From Acidobacteriota bacterium (lineage in GTDB: Bacteria > Acidobacteriota > Terriglobia > UBA7540), in contig SCRD01000016.1 in the NCBI GenBank assembly GCA_004298155.1, positions 1 through 64,000 of the forward strand: 64,000 nt of DNA. The letters run 5' to 3'. The notes under the pieces were generated by a model. That model did not search any database. It saw nothing but the letters and a program-made list of their open reading frames with translations, and was not told the DNA's origin. Both the position numbers and the translations under genes were made by a program. This document shows positions 7,992-16,634 of this stretch, in pieces (within the stretch, counting starts at the first letter, position 1; every line of letters starts with the position of its first letter).

Positions 7992-8171
7992 TTACTGGCC
8001 CGTCTTCTGTCCCTCTGTTGCACCCTTTTTCTTGGCATGTTTCGTATGTTTCTTGCTTTGAGTCTGGGTCGTCGTAGCAGATTCCTTCTTGTGCTTCTTG
8101 GCAGCGAATGCCGGCATCGACAGAGTGGTGGCAATAGCGACTGCCGCGATCAATGTAAAGAGCTTCTTCAT
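7992..8171 (-). CDS. Small secreted lysine-rich protein (59 aa)
   Basis: The ATG at 8171 has a strong GGAGGT site 10 bases upstream, and a strong terminator follows at 7931-7956, so this is a complete single-gene unit. The product has a clear signal peptide (MKKLFTLIAAVAIATTLS, cleavage probably after MPAFA). The mature part of about 36 residues is rich in Lys, His and Thr and contains no Cys. No family is recognised. Basic mature peptides of this type are often nucleic-acid- or polyanion-binding, but that is conjecture. Confidence 0.75.
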   Translation of the reverse strand: MKKLFTLIAAVAIATTLSMPAFAAKKHKKESATTTQTQSKKHTKHAKKKGATEGQKTGQ

Positions 8172-8478
8172 AGGTTTTAAAACCTCCAGTCCAAAAAATA
8201 ACTACGGGGGCTGCTACTGCACGGAGCATTCCAAAGCCAACACTTAAAGTGGGGGTTGATGCGCAACTCCCACAGCTACAGCCTGATAAATTTGCAGGCT
8301 GGGCAGCGGCAGCGATCAGGTATGCGTGCCACCTTTCAGTTTTTTACACCATTTGGTGCCAGGCTGCACGATTTCGGGTGAGATCTTCCGAATGCAGGGA
8401 AGAACGTCAGATCACGGTTTCACGCCTGGCAAGAGCCTTTGTCGAAAAAAACCGCATCCTAATCCGCGTCAGCCTTCT

Positions 8479-9024
8479 TTAGGATGTGGACTGAACGAGC
8501 TTATAGACAAGAACCAGAGCGTCTTCTCTGGGATTCAGATAATAGTCCTTTCGGCGGCCCAGTAGCTCAAAGCCAAAGGAATAATAAAGCTCCACTGCCG
8601 GCAGGTTTGATTCCCTTACCTCCAGGAACAGCCTGTGTACGCCTGCCTCAGACAGTCTTATGCACGATTCCCGGAGCAGTGCCCGGCCAACGCCCTGGCG
8701 CCGATGCCCCATCTCGACGGCGATATTCCAGAGTTCTGATTCTCTATCGATTCGATACAGGGCGGCGAACCCCACAATTTCCGGCAACATACGGGCCTCG
8801 GATTCTGCCACCAGGATCATTCCGCGCGGGTCGACGGCCATTTGTTCAAAATCACGCCTTCGCCAGCGCGCGATCGTCCTGGAGGCATTCTGGATCCCGA
8901 GGACGGCATCCAGATCATCCCGTGAGAACAGCCTGAGATGCACCTTGGCCGCAGGATCAAACACTTGAGGTTCGGGAGGCTTATTGGGTTTTTCTGGGAA
9001 GAAGGCTGCGTCCGACTTACTCAA
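8479..9024 (-). CDS. rimI: Ribosomal-protein-alanine N-acetyltransferase RimI-type
   Basis: A 181-residue GNAT-fold acetyltransferase. The acetyl-CoA loop is visible as GHRRQGVGRALL, followed by LEVRESNLPAVELYYSFGF, the signature of RimI proteins that acetylate the N-terminal Ala of ribosomal protein S18. An N-terminal extension of about 27 residues precedes the domain. The TTG start directly follows the tsaB stop (TGATTG), so translation is coupled. The tsaB-rimI pairing is common in bacteria and supports the call. Other GNAT substrates cannot be excluded. Confidence 0.87.
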   Translation of the reverse strand: MSKSDAAFFPEKPNKPPEPQVFDPAAKVHLRLFSRDDLDAVLGIQNASRTIARWRRRDFEQMAVDPRGMILVAESEARMLPEIVGFAALYRIDRESELWNIAVEMGHRRQGVGRALLRESCIRLSEAGVHRLFLEVRESNLPAVELYYSFGFELLGRRKDYYLNPREDALVLVYKLVQSTS

Positions 9025-9783
9025 TCAGCTTCCTGCCTTTACCACCGAGGGCCGCCAGTTCAATTCCGCGTCAGAGCGGCGAATGTAGCACGCGTCAAGT
9101 TCACCTGGCGAGGAACTTTCACCTTGCTCGAAAGCACGAAGCGCCACCCTCGCAATGGCTTCAAGCAGTGTCCCTGGAATGTCAATTGCAGCAATTTCCT
9201 GCGACAGGCTTTCCGGCAGGGACCGTGCTTTCAGGTCATGGGCGCGCATCAGTAAGGCAATCGTCCCGCCACTATAGGTTCTGCACTGTCCCCCTCGATT
9301 GAGCGCCTCCAGCATGCTGCTAAGGCGTTCTGGATGCACAAGCTGGCCCGAGCCAGCCGGTTCAAATTCGTCGTGCTGTCCGGTAGTATCGGCCATCCTT
9401 CGGTAGAGGCCGGCAAAGAATTCTCCGCGGCGCGCATCGAGGACCGGCACGGCCCAGTCGGTCACGGGATGTGCCCGCTCGACCATGGCCTCGAGCAGAT
9501 TCACTCCTATGACAGGCCGCTCGAAAGCCTTTGCCCATCCCTGAGCCGCCGCAAGTCCAACGCGGATTCCAGTGAATGAACCCGGCCCATTTGACACCGC
9601 GTAAAGCTCGATATCAGAAAAGCCGACCCCGGCCTGCGCAAGCGCCCGGTCCGCCAGCTCAAACAAGGTCACCGCATAACGGGAAGCCGGCTCCTCGTTT
9701 TGAACAAGGGACAGGCAGGCATCCCCGCTGCAAACCGCAGCGCCCCCATGTTCACTGGTTGTGTCGATTGCCAGGATTCGCAT
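9025..9783 (-). CDS. tsaB: tRNA threonylcarbamoyladenosine biosynthesis protein TsaB
   Basis: A 252-residue ASKHA-fold partner of TsaD in forming t6A37 on ANN-decoding tRNAs. It opens with MRILAIDTTSEHGGAAV (phosphate-1 region) and contains NGPGSFTGIRVGLAAAQGWA near 65-84, the clearest TsaB signature, then VPVLDARRGEFFAGLY. The length is usual for TsaB. It is the upstream gene of a tsaB-rimI pair. Confidence 0.92.
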   Translation of the reverse strand: MRILAIDTTSEHGGAAVCSGDACLSLVQNEEPASRYAVTLFELADRALAQAGVGFSDIELYAVSNGPGSFTGIRVGLAAAQGWAKAFERPVIGVNLLEAMVERAHPVTDWAVPVLDARRGEFFAGLYRRMADTTGQHDEFEPAGSGQLVHPERLSSMLEALNRGGQCRTYSGGTIALLMRAHDLKARSLPESLSQEIAAIDIPGTLLEAIARVALRAFEQGESSSPGELDACYIRRSDAELNWRPSVVKAGS

Positions 9784-9977
9784 TTTGGATCATTATACCC
9801 GCTTCGGCCGGGCAGTGGCTTAGTTTGACTTGTGGCGCGCGTCCTCGCCCGAGCTGTGGTCAAAAACGGCAAGGATGGCAGCTCCACAAAACAGAAACCG
9901 AATTAAACCACCAACCTCAGCCGCCAGGCATTCGCAATTCCTCTCGAGACTTGCAGGATGGCAACTTGAAGGGATTT

Positions 9978-10364
9978 TCAAATGTTTCGGAGTTCTTCTT
10001 CGCTGAGTCCGAAATAGTGCCCGATTTCGTGGAGAAGGGTATCACGAATCTGCTGCACAACTTGCGCTTCGGTCGAGCATACGGCCTCGATGTTCTTCTG
10101 GTACAGAAATATGTGATCGGGAGGATCGGCAGAAAAGACGCTTTTCAAGGTCCTTGGGACCCCTGAGAAAAGTCCTAGCAACAGAGCTCCGCGATAAGGC
10201 TCCTGCGGCGGAGAATCTTCAACAATGATGGCAAGGTTGGATAGCCTGCTTCGAAACGGCTCGGGCAGGTCCGCCAGGACTTCATTAGCAAGTTGTTCGA
10301 AACGCTGGCGCTCCACCGATCCATTGTACATGCCAGCCGGTTTCAAGTGGGTTCCACTTGACAT
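9978..10364 (-). CDS. Minimal zincin-type metallopeptidase
   Basis: 128 residues ending in LLHEIGHYFGLSEEEL, an HExGHxxGLxxxE zinc site typical of the small 'metallopeptidase family' (possibly ACP-type) proteins of 110-130 residues. The conserved middle IVEDSPP...LLGLFSGVPRT also fits. The substrate is unknown. The start could be ATG 10364 or ATG 10331; neither has a clear ribosome site. An 8-bp palindrome covers the first codons of the longer version. Confidence 0.8.
   Translation of the reverse strand: MSSGTHLKPAGMYNGSVERQRFEQLANEVLADLPEPFRSRLSNLAIIVEDSPPQEPYRGALLLGLFSGVPRTLKSVFSADPPDHIFLYQKNIEAVCSTEAQVVQQIRDTLLHEIGHYFGLSEEELRNI
10343..10361. repeat. Perfect 8-bp palindrome at the metallopeptidase start
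   Basis: TCAAGTGG and CCACTTGA face each other across 3 bases, directly inside the longer start codon at 10362-10364. It could be an operator or an RNA hairpin affecting initiation. The remaining bases up to 10584 hold no gene that I can support. Confidence 0.4.
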
Positions 10365-10584
10365 GCGACAGCGGCTGACCGCAGTCTAGAGCCGGGGACA
10401 GGCTGACCCCTTATGCTAGAATGGCATCTAATAGGGCCAGCTTTTTTTTCCAATCCTGCCCCATTCCGCTGCGGCAGGCCCCGGGCTGGAGTGGGTACAC
10501 TGGAATCGCCTAAGACTGCTTATGCCAGCATTCTCATTGGGCCGGTCGCATCCTTCAGAAATGATAGGCCGATCGTCCCGGGTA

Positions 10585-11313
10585 ATGGAGAGTCATACGG
10601 AGCCGTCAGCCCTCGAAAACCGCTCTCTGCTGGACTTACGGAGCGCCAGCGCTCTCGCGCGCATCATTGACCACACCATGCTGCGCCCGCATGGTACTTC
10701 GAAAGATATGGAGCGATTCTGCCGTGAAGCGGCAGCGCTGGGCGTTGGCGCCGTTGCCATCCACCAGGTCTGGGTGCCGCTGGCGGCCAGAACTTTGCGG
10801 GGCACAGGAATCAAAGTAGGGACGGTCGTGGGCTTCCCTTTCGGTGCTATCCACGCTTCCGTCAAGAGAGCGGAAGCCGAGGCGTCCATTCGCGCGGGCG
10901 CAGAAGAACTTGATATGGTGATGAACATTGGGGCATTGCGATCCGGCAATCTGGAGACTGTTCTGAGTGATATTCGAGGCGTGGTAAGCATCGCGCACAG
11001 TTCGGGCTGCATCCTAAAGGTGATCCTGGAGAATGCTTACCTTTCTGACGAGCAGAAGGTCACAGCCTGCCAGATCGCCATGCAGGCGGGCGCAGACTAC
11101 GTCAAAACCTCAACAGGATTCGGGCCGTCGGGCGCCACAGAGGCCGATGTGCAGCTGATGCGCAGGACAGTCGGGGCATCGATGGGCGTGAAAGCAGCCG
11201 GTGGCATCCGGTCGCTCCATGATGCGCTGAAGATGCTGGAGGCAGGCGCGGACAGGCTTGGAACCAGCGCATCTGCTGCGATTCTGGCAGAAGCCGCCCG
11301 CTCCCTGGGATGA
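10585..11313 (+). CDS. deoC: Deoxyribose-phosphate aldolase
   Basis: 242 residues from the preferred ATG 10585; in-frame ATGs at 10522 and 10561 would lengthen it. The TIM-barrel class I aldolase cleaves 2-deoxyribose 5-phosphate into glyceraldehyde 3-phosphate and acetaldehyde. Motifs: IDHTMLRP near the start, DMVMNIGALRSG, the Schiff-base lysine in YVKTSTGFGPSGAT, and VKAAGGIRSL. The usual V-x-V-N-P phrase is AIHQVWV here, a mild deviation. The next gene begins 4 bases past the stop, so the phosphatase gene is probably co-transcribed. Nucleoside salvage is the obvious role. Confidence 0.92.
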   Translation: MESHTEPSALENRSLLDLRSASALARIIDHTMLRPHGTSKDMERFCREAAALGVGAVAIHQVWVPLAARTLRGTGIKVGTVVGFPFGAIHASVKRAEAEASIRAGAEELDMVMNIGALRSGNLETVLSDIRGVVSIAHSSGCILKVILENAYLSDEQKVTACQIAMQAGADYVKTSTGFGPSGATEADVQLMRRTVGASMGVKAAGGIRSLHDALKMLEAGADRLGTSASAAILAEAARSLG

Positions 11314-11316
11314 TCC

Positions 11317-13071
11317 ATGCCGCAAGTAGTCAAAACACCGGTGCGCCCCCTCGGAGCAACCGAACTGCTGGCGCTGCTGATGGAAGTCGGCGAGCAGGTC
11401 ACATCCACGCTCGACTTCGATGTGTTGATGGTGCGCATTGCAGAACTTGTCAAGCGCGTCATCGACTACAAGGTTTTTGCCATCCTTCTCCTGAATGAAA
11501 AAACCCAGGAACTTAAAATCCGCTCCAGCGTCGGCCATCAGGAAGAGCGTGTCAGAAGCCTTCGCATCAAAGCAGGAGAAGGGATTGTGGGACGGGCGGT
11601 CCTCGAACGCAAATCGATCCTGGTGAACGACGTCAAGACCGAGCCGTCTTATATCGAAGCTGTGCCCGGCATCAGGTCTGAACTGGCGGTCCCGTTGATC
11701 CTGAGCAATCGCGTGATCGGCGTCGTCGACCTGGAGGCGGATGCTCCGGATTTCTTTACCGATCAACACGTCAATTTGCTTGAACTCCTGGCCGGACGCA
11801 TGGCTATGGCCATCGAAAACGCCCGGCTCTACCGCCGCAGCCTCCGCCAGGCCCGAACGCTGCAGCTACTGAATGAAATCAGCCGCGAGCTAAGCTCTGT
11901 GCTGGTCCTAAGCGAACTGCTTCGCAAGATCGGAACGCTGAGCAAGCGGCTGGTGAATTATCATCGGTTCAGCATCATGCTGGCGGATGAACAGGCCAAG
12001 GCCTTTAACTCTGTATTGACACTGCGGCAGGATGAAAGCCTTCCGGACAAGACGACGGTCCGTTTTGGCGAGGGGATCGTGGGCGCCGCAGCCAACTCGC
12101 TTGAGCCCATCGTCGCGCAAGACGTCAGCAGAGACCCGCGCTACATTCGTATTTATCCAGACACGAAGTCGGAGATGGCGGTCCCGCTGATCTACCGCGG
12201 CCGGGTGATCGGCGTTGTGGACCTTGAAAGTTCCAGCGTGAATTACTTTACGGAAGAGCACGTCCGGATTTTTTCAACCCTGGGACCTCAGATCGCTATT
12301 GCCATTGAAAACGCCCGGCTCTATGAGCGCGTACTGCGAAGTGAGTCCCGGCTGGAGCGCGATCTGAAACGCGCGCAGGAAATCCAGATGCTCCTGATGC
12401 CCGGGACCTCGCCAAACATCCCGGGGCTGGAGATCGATCTGAGGTTCCAGCCGGCGCGCCAGCTGGGGGGCGACCTTTATGACTTTCTGAATTACGGCAA
12501 AGACCGCCATTTGCTGGCTGTGGGCGATGTCAGCGGCAAAGGAGCGCCGGCAGCGCTTTACGGCGCGCTCGCGGGAGGCATGTTGCGAAGCCTGGCCCCA
12601 CAGCGGCTTCCCATTCCGGAAATGCTTCGCAAGCTGAACACGACACTGCTGGAACGGAGAGTGGAGGGCCACTTCATTACCATCGTTTGTGCGGTGTGGG
12701 AATCGAAGAGCATGACACTGCGCCTGGCCAACGCCGGGATGCCGCTGCCGCTTCTCATCCGCGACGGTCGGTCACGCCCCATCCAGGCCGAAGGGATTCC
12801 GCTGGGCCTGCTGGAGCAGACGGAGTACCAGGAAATCTCTCTTCAACTGAAAAAGGGCGATCTGCTCGCGTTCTTTTCCGATGGCCTGGTAGAGGCAATG
12901 AACCCCGAACTCCAGGAGTTTGGCGGGCAGAACCTGGCGCGACTGCTGCGCGAAAACGCGAAGCGGCCGCTGCGCGAGATTATTAACCTGCTGTTCGATG
13001 AGATTGCGCGGTTTGAGGGAGGGCGGCCTCCACGCGATGACCAGACGCTTGTCATGGCGCGCGTCCGCTGA
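11317..13071 (+). CDS. Tandem-GAF PP2C-type (SpoIIE/RsbU) serine phosphatase
   Basis: A 584-residue soluble signalling protein. The first GAF domain spans about 15-170 (GEGIVGRAVLERKSILVNDV) and the second about 185-345 (GEGIVGAAANSLEPIVAQDV). A helical linker (LERDLKRAQEIQMLLMP) joins them to a PP2C_2 domain at about 365-584. Metal-site motifs are visible: LGGDLYDF, VGDVSGKGAPAALY, FSDGLVEA and RDDQTLV. Such proteins usually dephosphorylate anti-sigma-factor antagonists; the ligand of the GAF domains is unknown. No STAS or anti-sigma gene is next door. It is coupled behind deoC. Confidence 0.92.
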   Translation: MPQVVKTPVRPLGATELLALLMEVGEQVTSTLDFDVLMVRIAELVKRVIDYKVFAILLLNEKTQELKIRSSVGHQEERVRSLRIKAGEGIVGRAVLERKSILVNDVKTEPSYIEAVPGIRSELAVPLILSNRVIGVVDLEADAPDFFTDQHVNLLELLAGRMAMAIENARLYRRSLRQARTLQLLNEISRELSSVLVLSELLRKIGTLSKRLVNYHRFSIMLADEQAKAFNSVLTLRQDESLPDKTTVRFGEGIVGAAANSLEPIVAQDVSRDPRYIRIYPDTKSEMAVPLIYRGRVIGVVDLESSSVNYFTEEHVRIFSTLGPQIAIAIENARLYERVLRSESRLERDLKRAQEIQMLLMPGTSPNIPGLEIDLRFQPARQLGGDLYDFLNYGKDRHLLAVGDVSGKGAPAALYGALAGGMLRSLAPQRLPIPEMLRKLNTTLLERRVEGHFITIVCAVWESKSMTLRLANAGMPLPLLIRDGRSRPIQAEGIPLGLLEQTEYQEISLQLKKGDLLAFFSDGLVEAMNPELQEFGGQNLARLLRENAKRPLREIINLLFDEIARFEGGRPPRDDQTLVMARVR

Positions 13072-13147
13072 TACGGAGCCTCGCTTCACTCAACCTGGCG
13101 TAAAGTGCGAACTCCGCCGGAATGTGAATAAAATCAGATAAATCACG

Positions 13148-14389
13148 ATGGAACACTTTCACTACGTCCAGAACAGCCTGCACTGCGAGGGCGCGCCACT
13201 TGCCGAGGTGGCCGCGCGGTTCGGCACGCCTGCTTACGTTTACAGCCAGTCGACGATTGTGGAGAACTTCGATGAAATCAAGGGCCGGCTGGCCGGAATT
13301 CCCAGCCTGGTCTGTTACTCGGTAAAAGCCAATTCCAATCTCAAGATCCTTAATCTGCTGCGACAGGCTGGAGCAGGCTTTGACATCGTTTCCCGGGGCG
13401 AACTGGTCCGCGCGCTCAAGGCGGGAGCAAAGCCGGACACAATTGTGTTCTCCGGAGTAGGCAAGGAAGAAGCGGAAATTGACGCGGCACTCACCGCGGG
13501 TATCCTGATGTTCAATGTGGAATCGCCGGGAGAGCTGGATGCCATCGCGTGCCGGGCTCGCCATCTGAATAAGCAGGCCAACATTTCCATTCGCGTCAAT
13601 CCCGACGTCGAGGCTGACACGCATCCTTACATTTCAACCGGGCAGTTCATCCACAAGTTCGGTGTGCCGAAAGACCAGGCTGTGGAACTCTTCCGGCGCG
13701 CCGCTACCATTCCTGAGCTGCGAGTGCGGGGTATCGCGTGCCACATCGGGTCACAGATCCTCGATGTCAACCCTTTCGTTAAGGCGCTCGAAGAAATCCT
13801 GGAGCTTGCGCAATTGCTCGAACGCGATGGCATCCGGCTGGAATTCCTTGATCTCGGCGGAGGCTATGGCATCCGTTACGTGGATGAAGACCCGCTGGAA
13901 ATCGACCGTCTGATGGCAGAATTGAAGAAACGGCTGGCCGGCACGCCTTATCGGCTGATCCTCGAGCCAGGGCGCGCGCTGGTGGGCAATGCCGGAGCGC
14001 TCCTGACGCGCGTTCTCTATATCAAAAACACAGGGAAAAAACACTTCGTGGTGGTTGACGCCGGCATGAACGACCTGATGCGCCCCACGCTCTACGGTTC
14101 CTTGCACCAGATTCTCCCCGTCGAGCGCCGCACGGAAAGCACCTTCACGGCGGACGTGGTGGGGCCGCTGTGCGAGACGGGAGACTTCCTGGCGCGCGAC
14201 CGTGAAATACCCTGCCTCGAACCGGGCGACCTGGTGGCTGTGATGACAACCGGCGCTTACGGGTACGTCCTCTCTTCGAATTACAATTCCCGCCCCCGCC
14301 CGCCTGAGGTGATGGTCTCCGGCAGTGAAGTCGAATTGATTCGCCATCGGGAAAAATTGGAAGACTTGATAGCCGGAGAAGTTTTCTAA
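13148..14389 (+). CDS. lysA: Diaminopimelate decarboxylase
   Basis: A 413-residue PLP enzyme that makes lysine from meso-diaminopimelate. The Schiff-base lysine is Lys60 in CYSVKANSN. HIGSQILD, GGGYGIRY, EPGRALVGNAG, GPLCETGDFL and AYGYVLSSNYNSRPRP follow in the order expected for fold-III decarboxylases; the CETGD Cys is the second-subunit active-site residue. The length is standard. A HigA-like gene starts two bases after its stop codon. Confidence 0.95.
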   Translation: MEHFHYVQNSLHCEGAPLAEVAARFGTPAYVYSQSTIVENFDEIKGRLAGIPSLVCYSVKANSNLKILNLLRQAGAGFDIVSRGELVRALKAGAKPDTIVFSGVGKEEAEIDAALTAGILMFNVESPGELDAIACRARHLNKQANISIRVNPDVEADTHPYISTGQFIHKFGVPKDQAVELFRRAATIPELRVRGIACHIGSQILDVNPFVKALEEILELAQLLERDGIRLEFLDLGGGYGIRYVDEDPLEIDRLMAELKKRLAGTPYRLILEPGRALVGNAGALLTRVLYIKNTGKKHFVVVDAGMNDLMRPTLYGSLHQILPVERRTESTFTADVVGPLCETGDFLARDREIPCLEPGDLVAVMTTGAYGYVLSSNYNSRPRPPEVMVSGSEVELIRHREKLEDLIAGEVF

Positions 14390-14390
14390 C

Positions 14391-14693
14391 ATGCGCATGA
14401 AAAACCCGCCCCATCCCGGAGATTTCATCCGGACCGAGATTATCAAGCCTGCCGGCCTGTCGGTGACGGCGGCAGCATTGAGCCTGGGGGTTTCCCGGCC
14501 TGCCCTGGCAAGCTTATTGAATAGCGAGGCCGCCCTCTCGGGCGAAATGGCGCTGCACATCGAGAAAGCGTTCGGCGTAAAGATGGATGCACTCCCGCGG
14601 ATGCGGGCCTCATACGACATTGCTCAGACCCGCAAGCGCGAAAAGCAAATCCATGTCCGGCGGCTTCGCCAGTTCGCCAACGCTCACGCGTGA
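14391..14693 (+). CDS. HigA-type XRE-family antitoxin, no toxin partner visible
   Basis: A 100-residue helix-turn-helix protein. HPGDFIRTEIIKPAGLSVT and ALSLGVSRPALASLLN match the HigA/VapI addiction-antidote family, as does EMALHIEKAFGVKMDALPRM. Normally a higB toxin gene precedes it. Here lysA ends one base before its start, and nadK lies downstream on the other strand, so it appears solitary. It may have become a host regulator or be a leftover. The length is complete. Confidence 0.85.
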   Translation: MRMKNPPHPGDFIRTEIIKPAGLSVTAAALSLGVSRPALASLLNSEAALSGEMALHIEKAFGVKMDALPRMRASYDIAQTRKREKQIHVRRLRQFANAHA

Positions 14694-14702
14694 GAAACCT
14701 TC

Positions 14703-15566
14703 CTACCGCTCTCCCCACTTGAGCTTCTGGCGAAGAATTTCATAGTAGTTTCTTTGCGGCGGCTGGATCAGTTCGACGAAGGAATCGGACTTGCGGACCC
14801 TGATGATGTCTTCGCTGTGCGTGGCAATACCCACCTGGCCGTCGACGGTGAGATAGGCGGCTTCACGCTGGCTTTTCACCACAATCTCGATCCTGGCGGA
14901 ATCCCGGAGTACCAGCGGACGATTGGTGAGGGTGTGCGCGCAGATGGGAGTGATGATAAAGGCTTCCACCGAAGGTGATACGACAGGTCCGCCAGCCGCC
15001 AGTGAATAGGCTGTAGAACCCGTCGGCGTGGCCACAATCAATCCGTCGGACTTGTAGTTCGAGATGAATTCGCCGTCGGCATAAACTTCAAAGTCCTGAA
15101 TGCGCGCAATGGCTCCTTTATTCAGGACTACGTCGTTCAGCGCCCGAAAGGAGGAGAGCACTTCATCCGTGCGGACCAGTTCGCCTTCAATCTGAACGCG
15201 TCGCTCGGACCGGTAGTTTCCGGACAACACGCCTTCAAGCGCTGGATAGAGCTCGTCCCGCGTGATCACAGTAAGAAACCCCAGGTCGCCCAGGTTGACC
15301 GCAAAAATGGGGACTTCGTGCCGGTAGAGAGCGCGGGCAGCGGCAAGCAGAGTGCCGTCGCCTCCCAGCACCACCAGCAGATCAACCTTTCCGGGAAGTT
15401 CATTCCGGGTGAGGACCTTTTCCGAGCTTTCCAGGATGGAGCCTGTCTCCTTATCAATGGAAACTTCGATATCGCGCTCCCGAAGCCACTCCACGAGGTG
15501 AGGAACGATCTCGCGAATCTCTGCTTTCTTGGGCTTTGATACAATTCCGATTTTCTTGATCGTCAT
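14703..15566 (-). CDS. nadK: NAD kinase
   Basis: An enzyme of about 287 residues that phosphorylates NAD to NADP. The catalytic GGDGT motif is present (LVVLGGDGTLLAAAR), followed by GDLGFLT, NDVVLNKGAIARI and DGLIVATPTGSTAYSLAAGGP. I start at ATG 15566 (MTIKKIGIV), where the known fold begins. The frame is open to 15746 but the extra 60 residues would overlap tlyA and have no family support. It converges with the HigA-like gene. Confidence 0.92.
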   Translation of the reverse strand: MTIKKIGIVSKPKKAEIREIVPHLVEWLRERDIEVSIDKETGSILESSEKVLTRNELPGKVDLLVVLGGDGTLLAAARALYRHEVPIFAVNLGDLGFLTVITRDELYPALEGVLSGNYRSERRVQIEGELVRTDEVLSSFRALNDVVLNKGAIARIQDFEVYADGEFISNYKSDGLIVATPTGSTAYSLAAGGPVVSPSVEAFIITPICAHTLTNRPLVLRDSARIEIVVKSQREAAYLTVDGQVGIATHSEDIIRVRKSDSFVELIQPPQRNYYEILRQKLKWGER

Positions 15567-15627
15567 AAGAGCCTGAAGCCGCTGGGGACCGATATCCGGC
15601 GCCGCATCCCATCGTTGAAAAACCATT

Positions 15628-16386
15628 CTAGACACTTTTCGGCCAAATAGCATGCAGGAAAAATTCACGATTTCCCGCAGCTCCCTGCAAGGCGCTCTCA
15701 ACGCGGCCCTTCCCGATGAACCCCAAACCGGCTGCCTTTCGCGCAACCTTCGAAACGGCTTCCTCGTGAAGCTGGGGATCGCGCACGACGCCGCCTTTGC
15801 CTACATGGCCAGGTCCCACTTCAAATTGCGGCTTGACCAGCACCAGAAGGTCACCGCTTTCTTCAAGCAGCGGAGGAATCTCGGGAAGAATCAACGTGGA
15901 GGAAATGAATGAAACATCCATGGTAACCAGCGCTACCCTGACGCCGATCTGATCAAACCCAAGGTAACGCGCGTTGGTCTTTTCCATCACCGTCACCCGC
16001 GGATCATGCCGCAGTTTCCAGTCGAGCTGGTTGGTCCCCGCGTCCACGGCGAAGACCCTGGCAGCCCCACGCTGAAGCAGGCAATCGGTAAAGCCGCCAG
16101 TGGATGCGCCGATGTCCAGGCAGATCTTGCCAATAGGATCAATGCCGAAATGGTTGAGAGCAGCCTCAAGCTTCAGCCCACCCCGGCTGACGTAACGGAG
16201 CGTTTCACCCAGCAACCGCAGCCCTGCCTCTGCGTTGACCGTTGTCCCGCATTTTTCAACTTTCTGCTCATCCACCATCACCTGGCCGGCAAGGATCAGC
16301 GCCTGGGCCTTCTGGCGAGACTCGGCCAGCCCACGCTCCACCAGAAGCCGGTCAAGCCGGATTTTTTGCGGCCGATGATGATCCAT
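15628..16386 (-). CDS. tlyA: TlyA-type rRNA 2'-O-methyltransferase
   Basis: 252 residues. An S4 RNA-binding domain (about 8-65, RLDRLLVERGLAESRQKAQ) precedes an FtsJ-type methyltransferase with the SAM loop LDIGASTGGFTDCLLQRGA and VTMDVSFIS. TlyA proteins methylate 16S and/or 23S rRNA; older annotations call them hemolysin A. The gene lies directly upstream of nadK on the same strand with 61 bases between, and tlyA-nadK pairs are common. Confidence 0.92.
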   Translation of the reverse strand: MDHHRPQKIRLDRLLVERGLAESRQKAQALILAGQVMVDEQKVEKCGTTVNAEAGLRLLGETLRYVSRGGLKLEAALNHFGIDPIGKICLDIGASTGGFTDCLLQRGAARVFAVDAGTNQLDWKLRHDPRVTVMEKTNARYLGFDQIGVRVALVTMDVSFISSTLILPEIPPLLEESGDLLVLVKPQFEVGPGHVGKGGVVRDPQLHEEAVSKVARKAAGLGFIGKGRVESALQGAAGNREFFLHAIWPKSV

Positions 16387-16634
16387 TGTTCAAAAGCTTA
16401 TCTTCTGTTGGGCCGGAAATAAAGCCTGGAGACCTTTACCGCGCTTCGAAAAAAAGTGCCCTTTCTCGCGTCTGAGGGTCCTGTGTATTTTCTCTGTGTC
16501 TCGCAGGAAGCTTTTGCGGTAATATCGCTGGCACAAATTGGATTTCAAGATTTTTGCTTTTGAAGTCCTGAGCGGGGCGGCAAACGGTATTCATATTTTC
16601 AACTCGTTCAGCAGGCGGGAAGAAGGAGGAATCG

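Noticed and set aside
13751-14620. 289-codon frame antisense to lysA and the HigA-like gene
   Set aside because: It spans two real genes on the opposite strand and has no recognisable protein features.
15567-15746. Longer NAD kinase N-terminus
   Set aside because: It would overlap tlyA, is unlike the family, and ATG 15566 gives the normal length.
16387-16634. RNA gene or riboswitch ahead of the fucosidase
   Set aside because: No recognisable conserved core or strong hairpin was seen.
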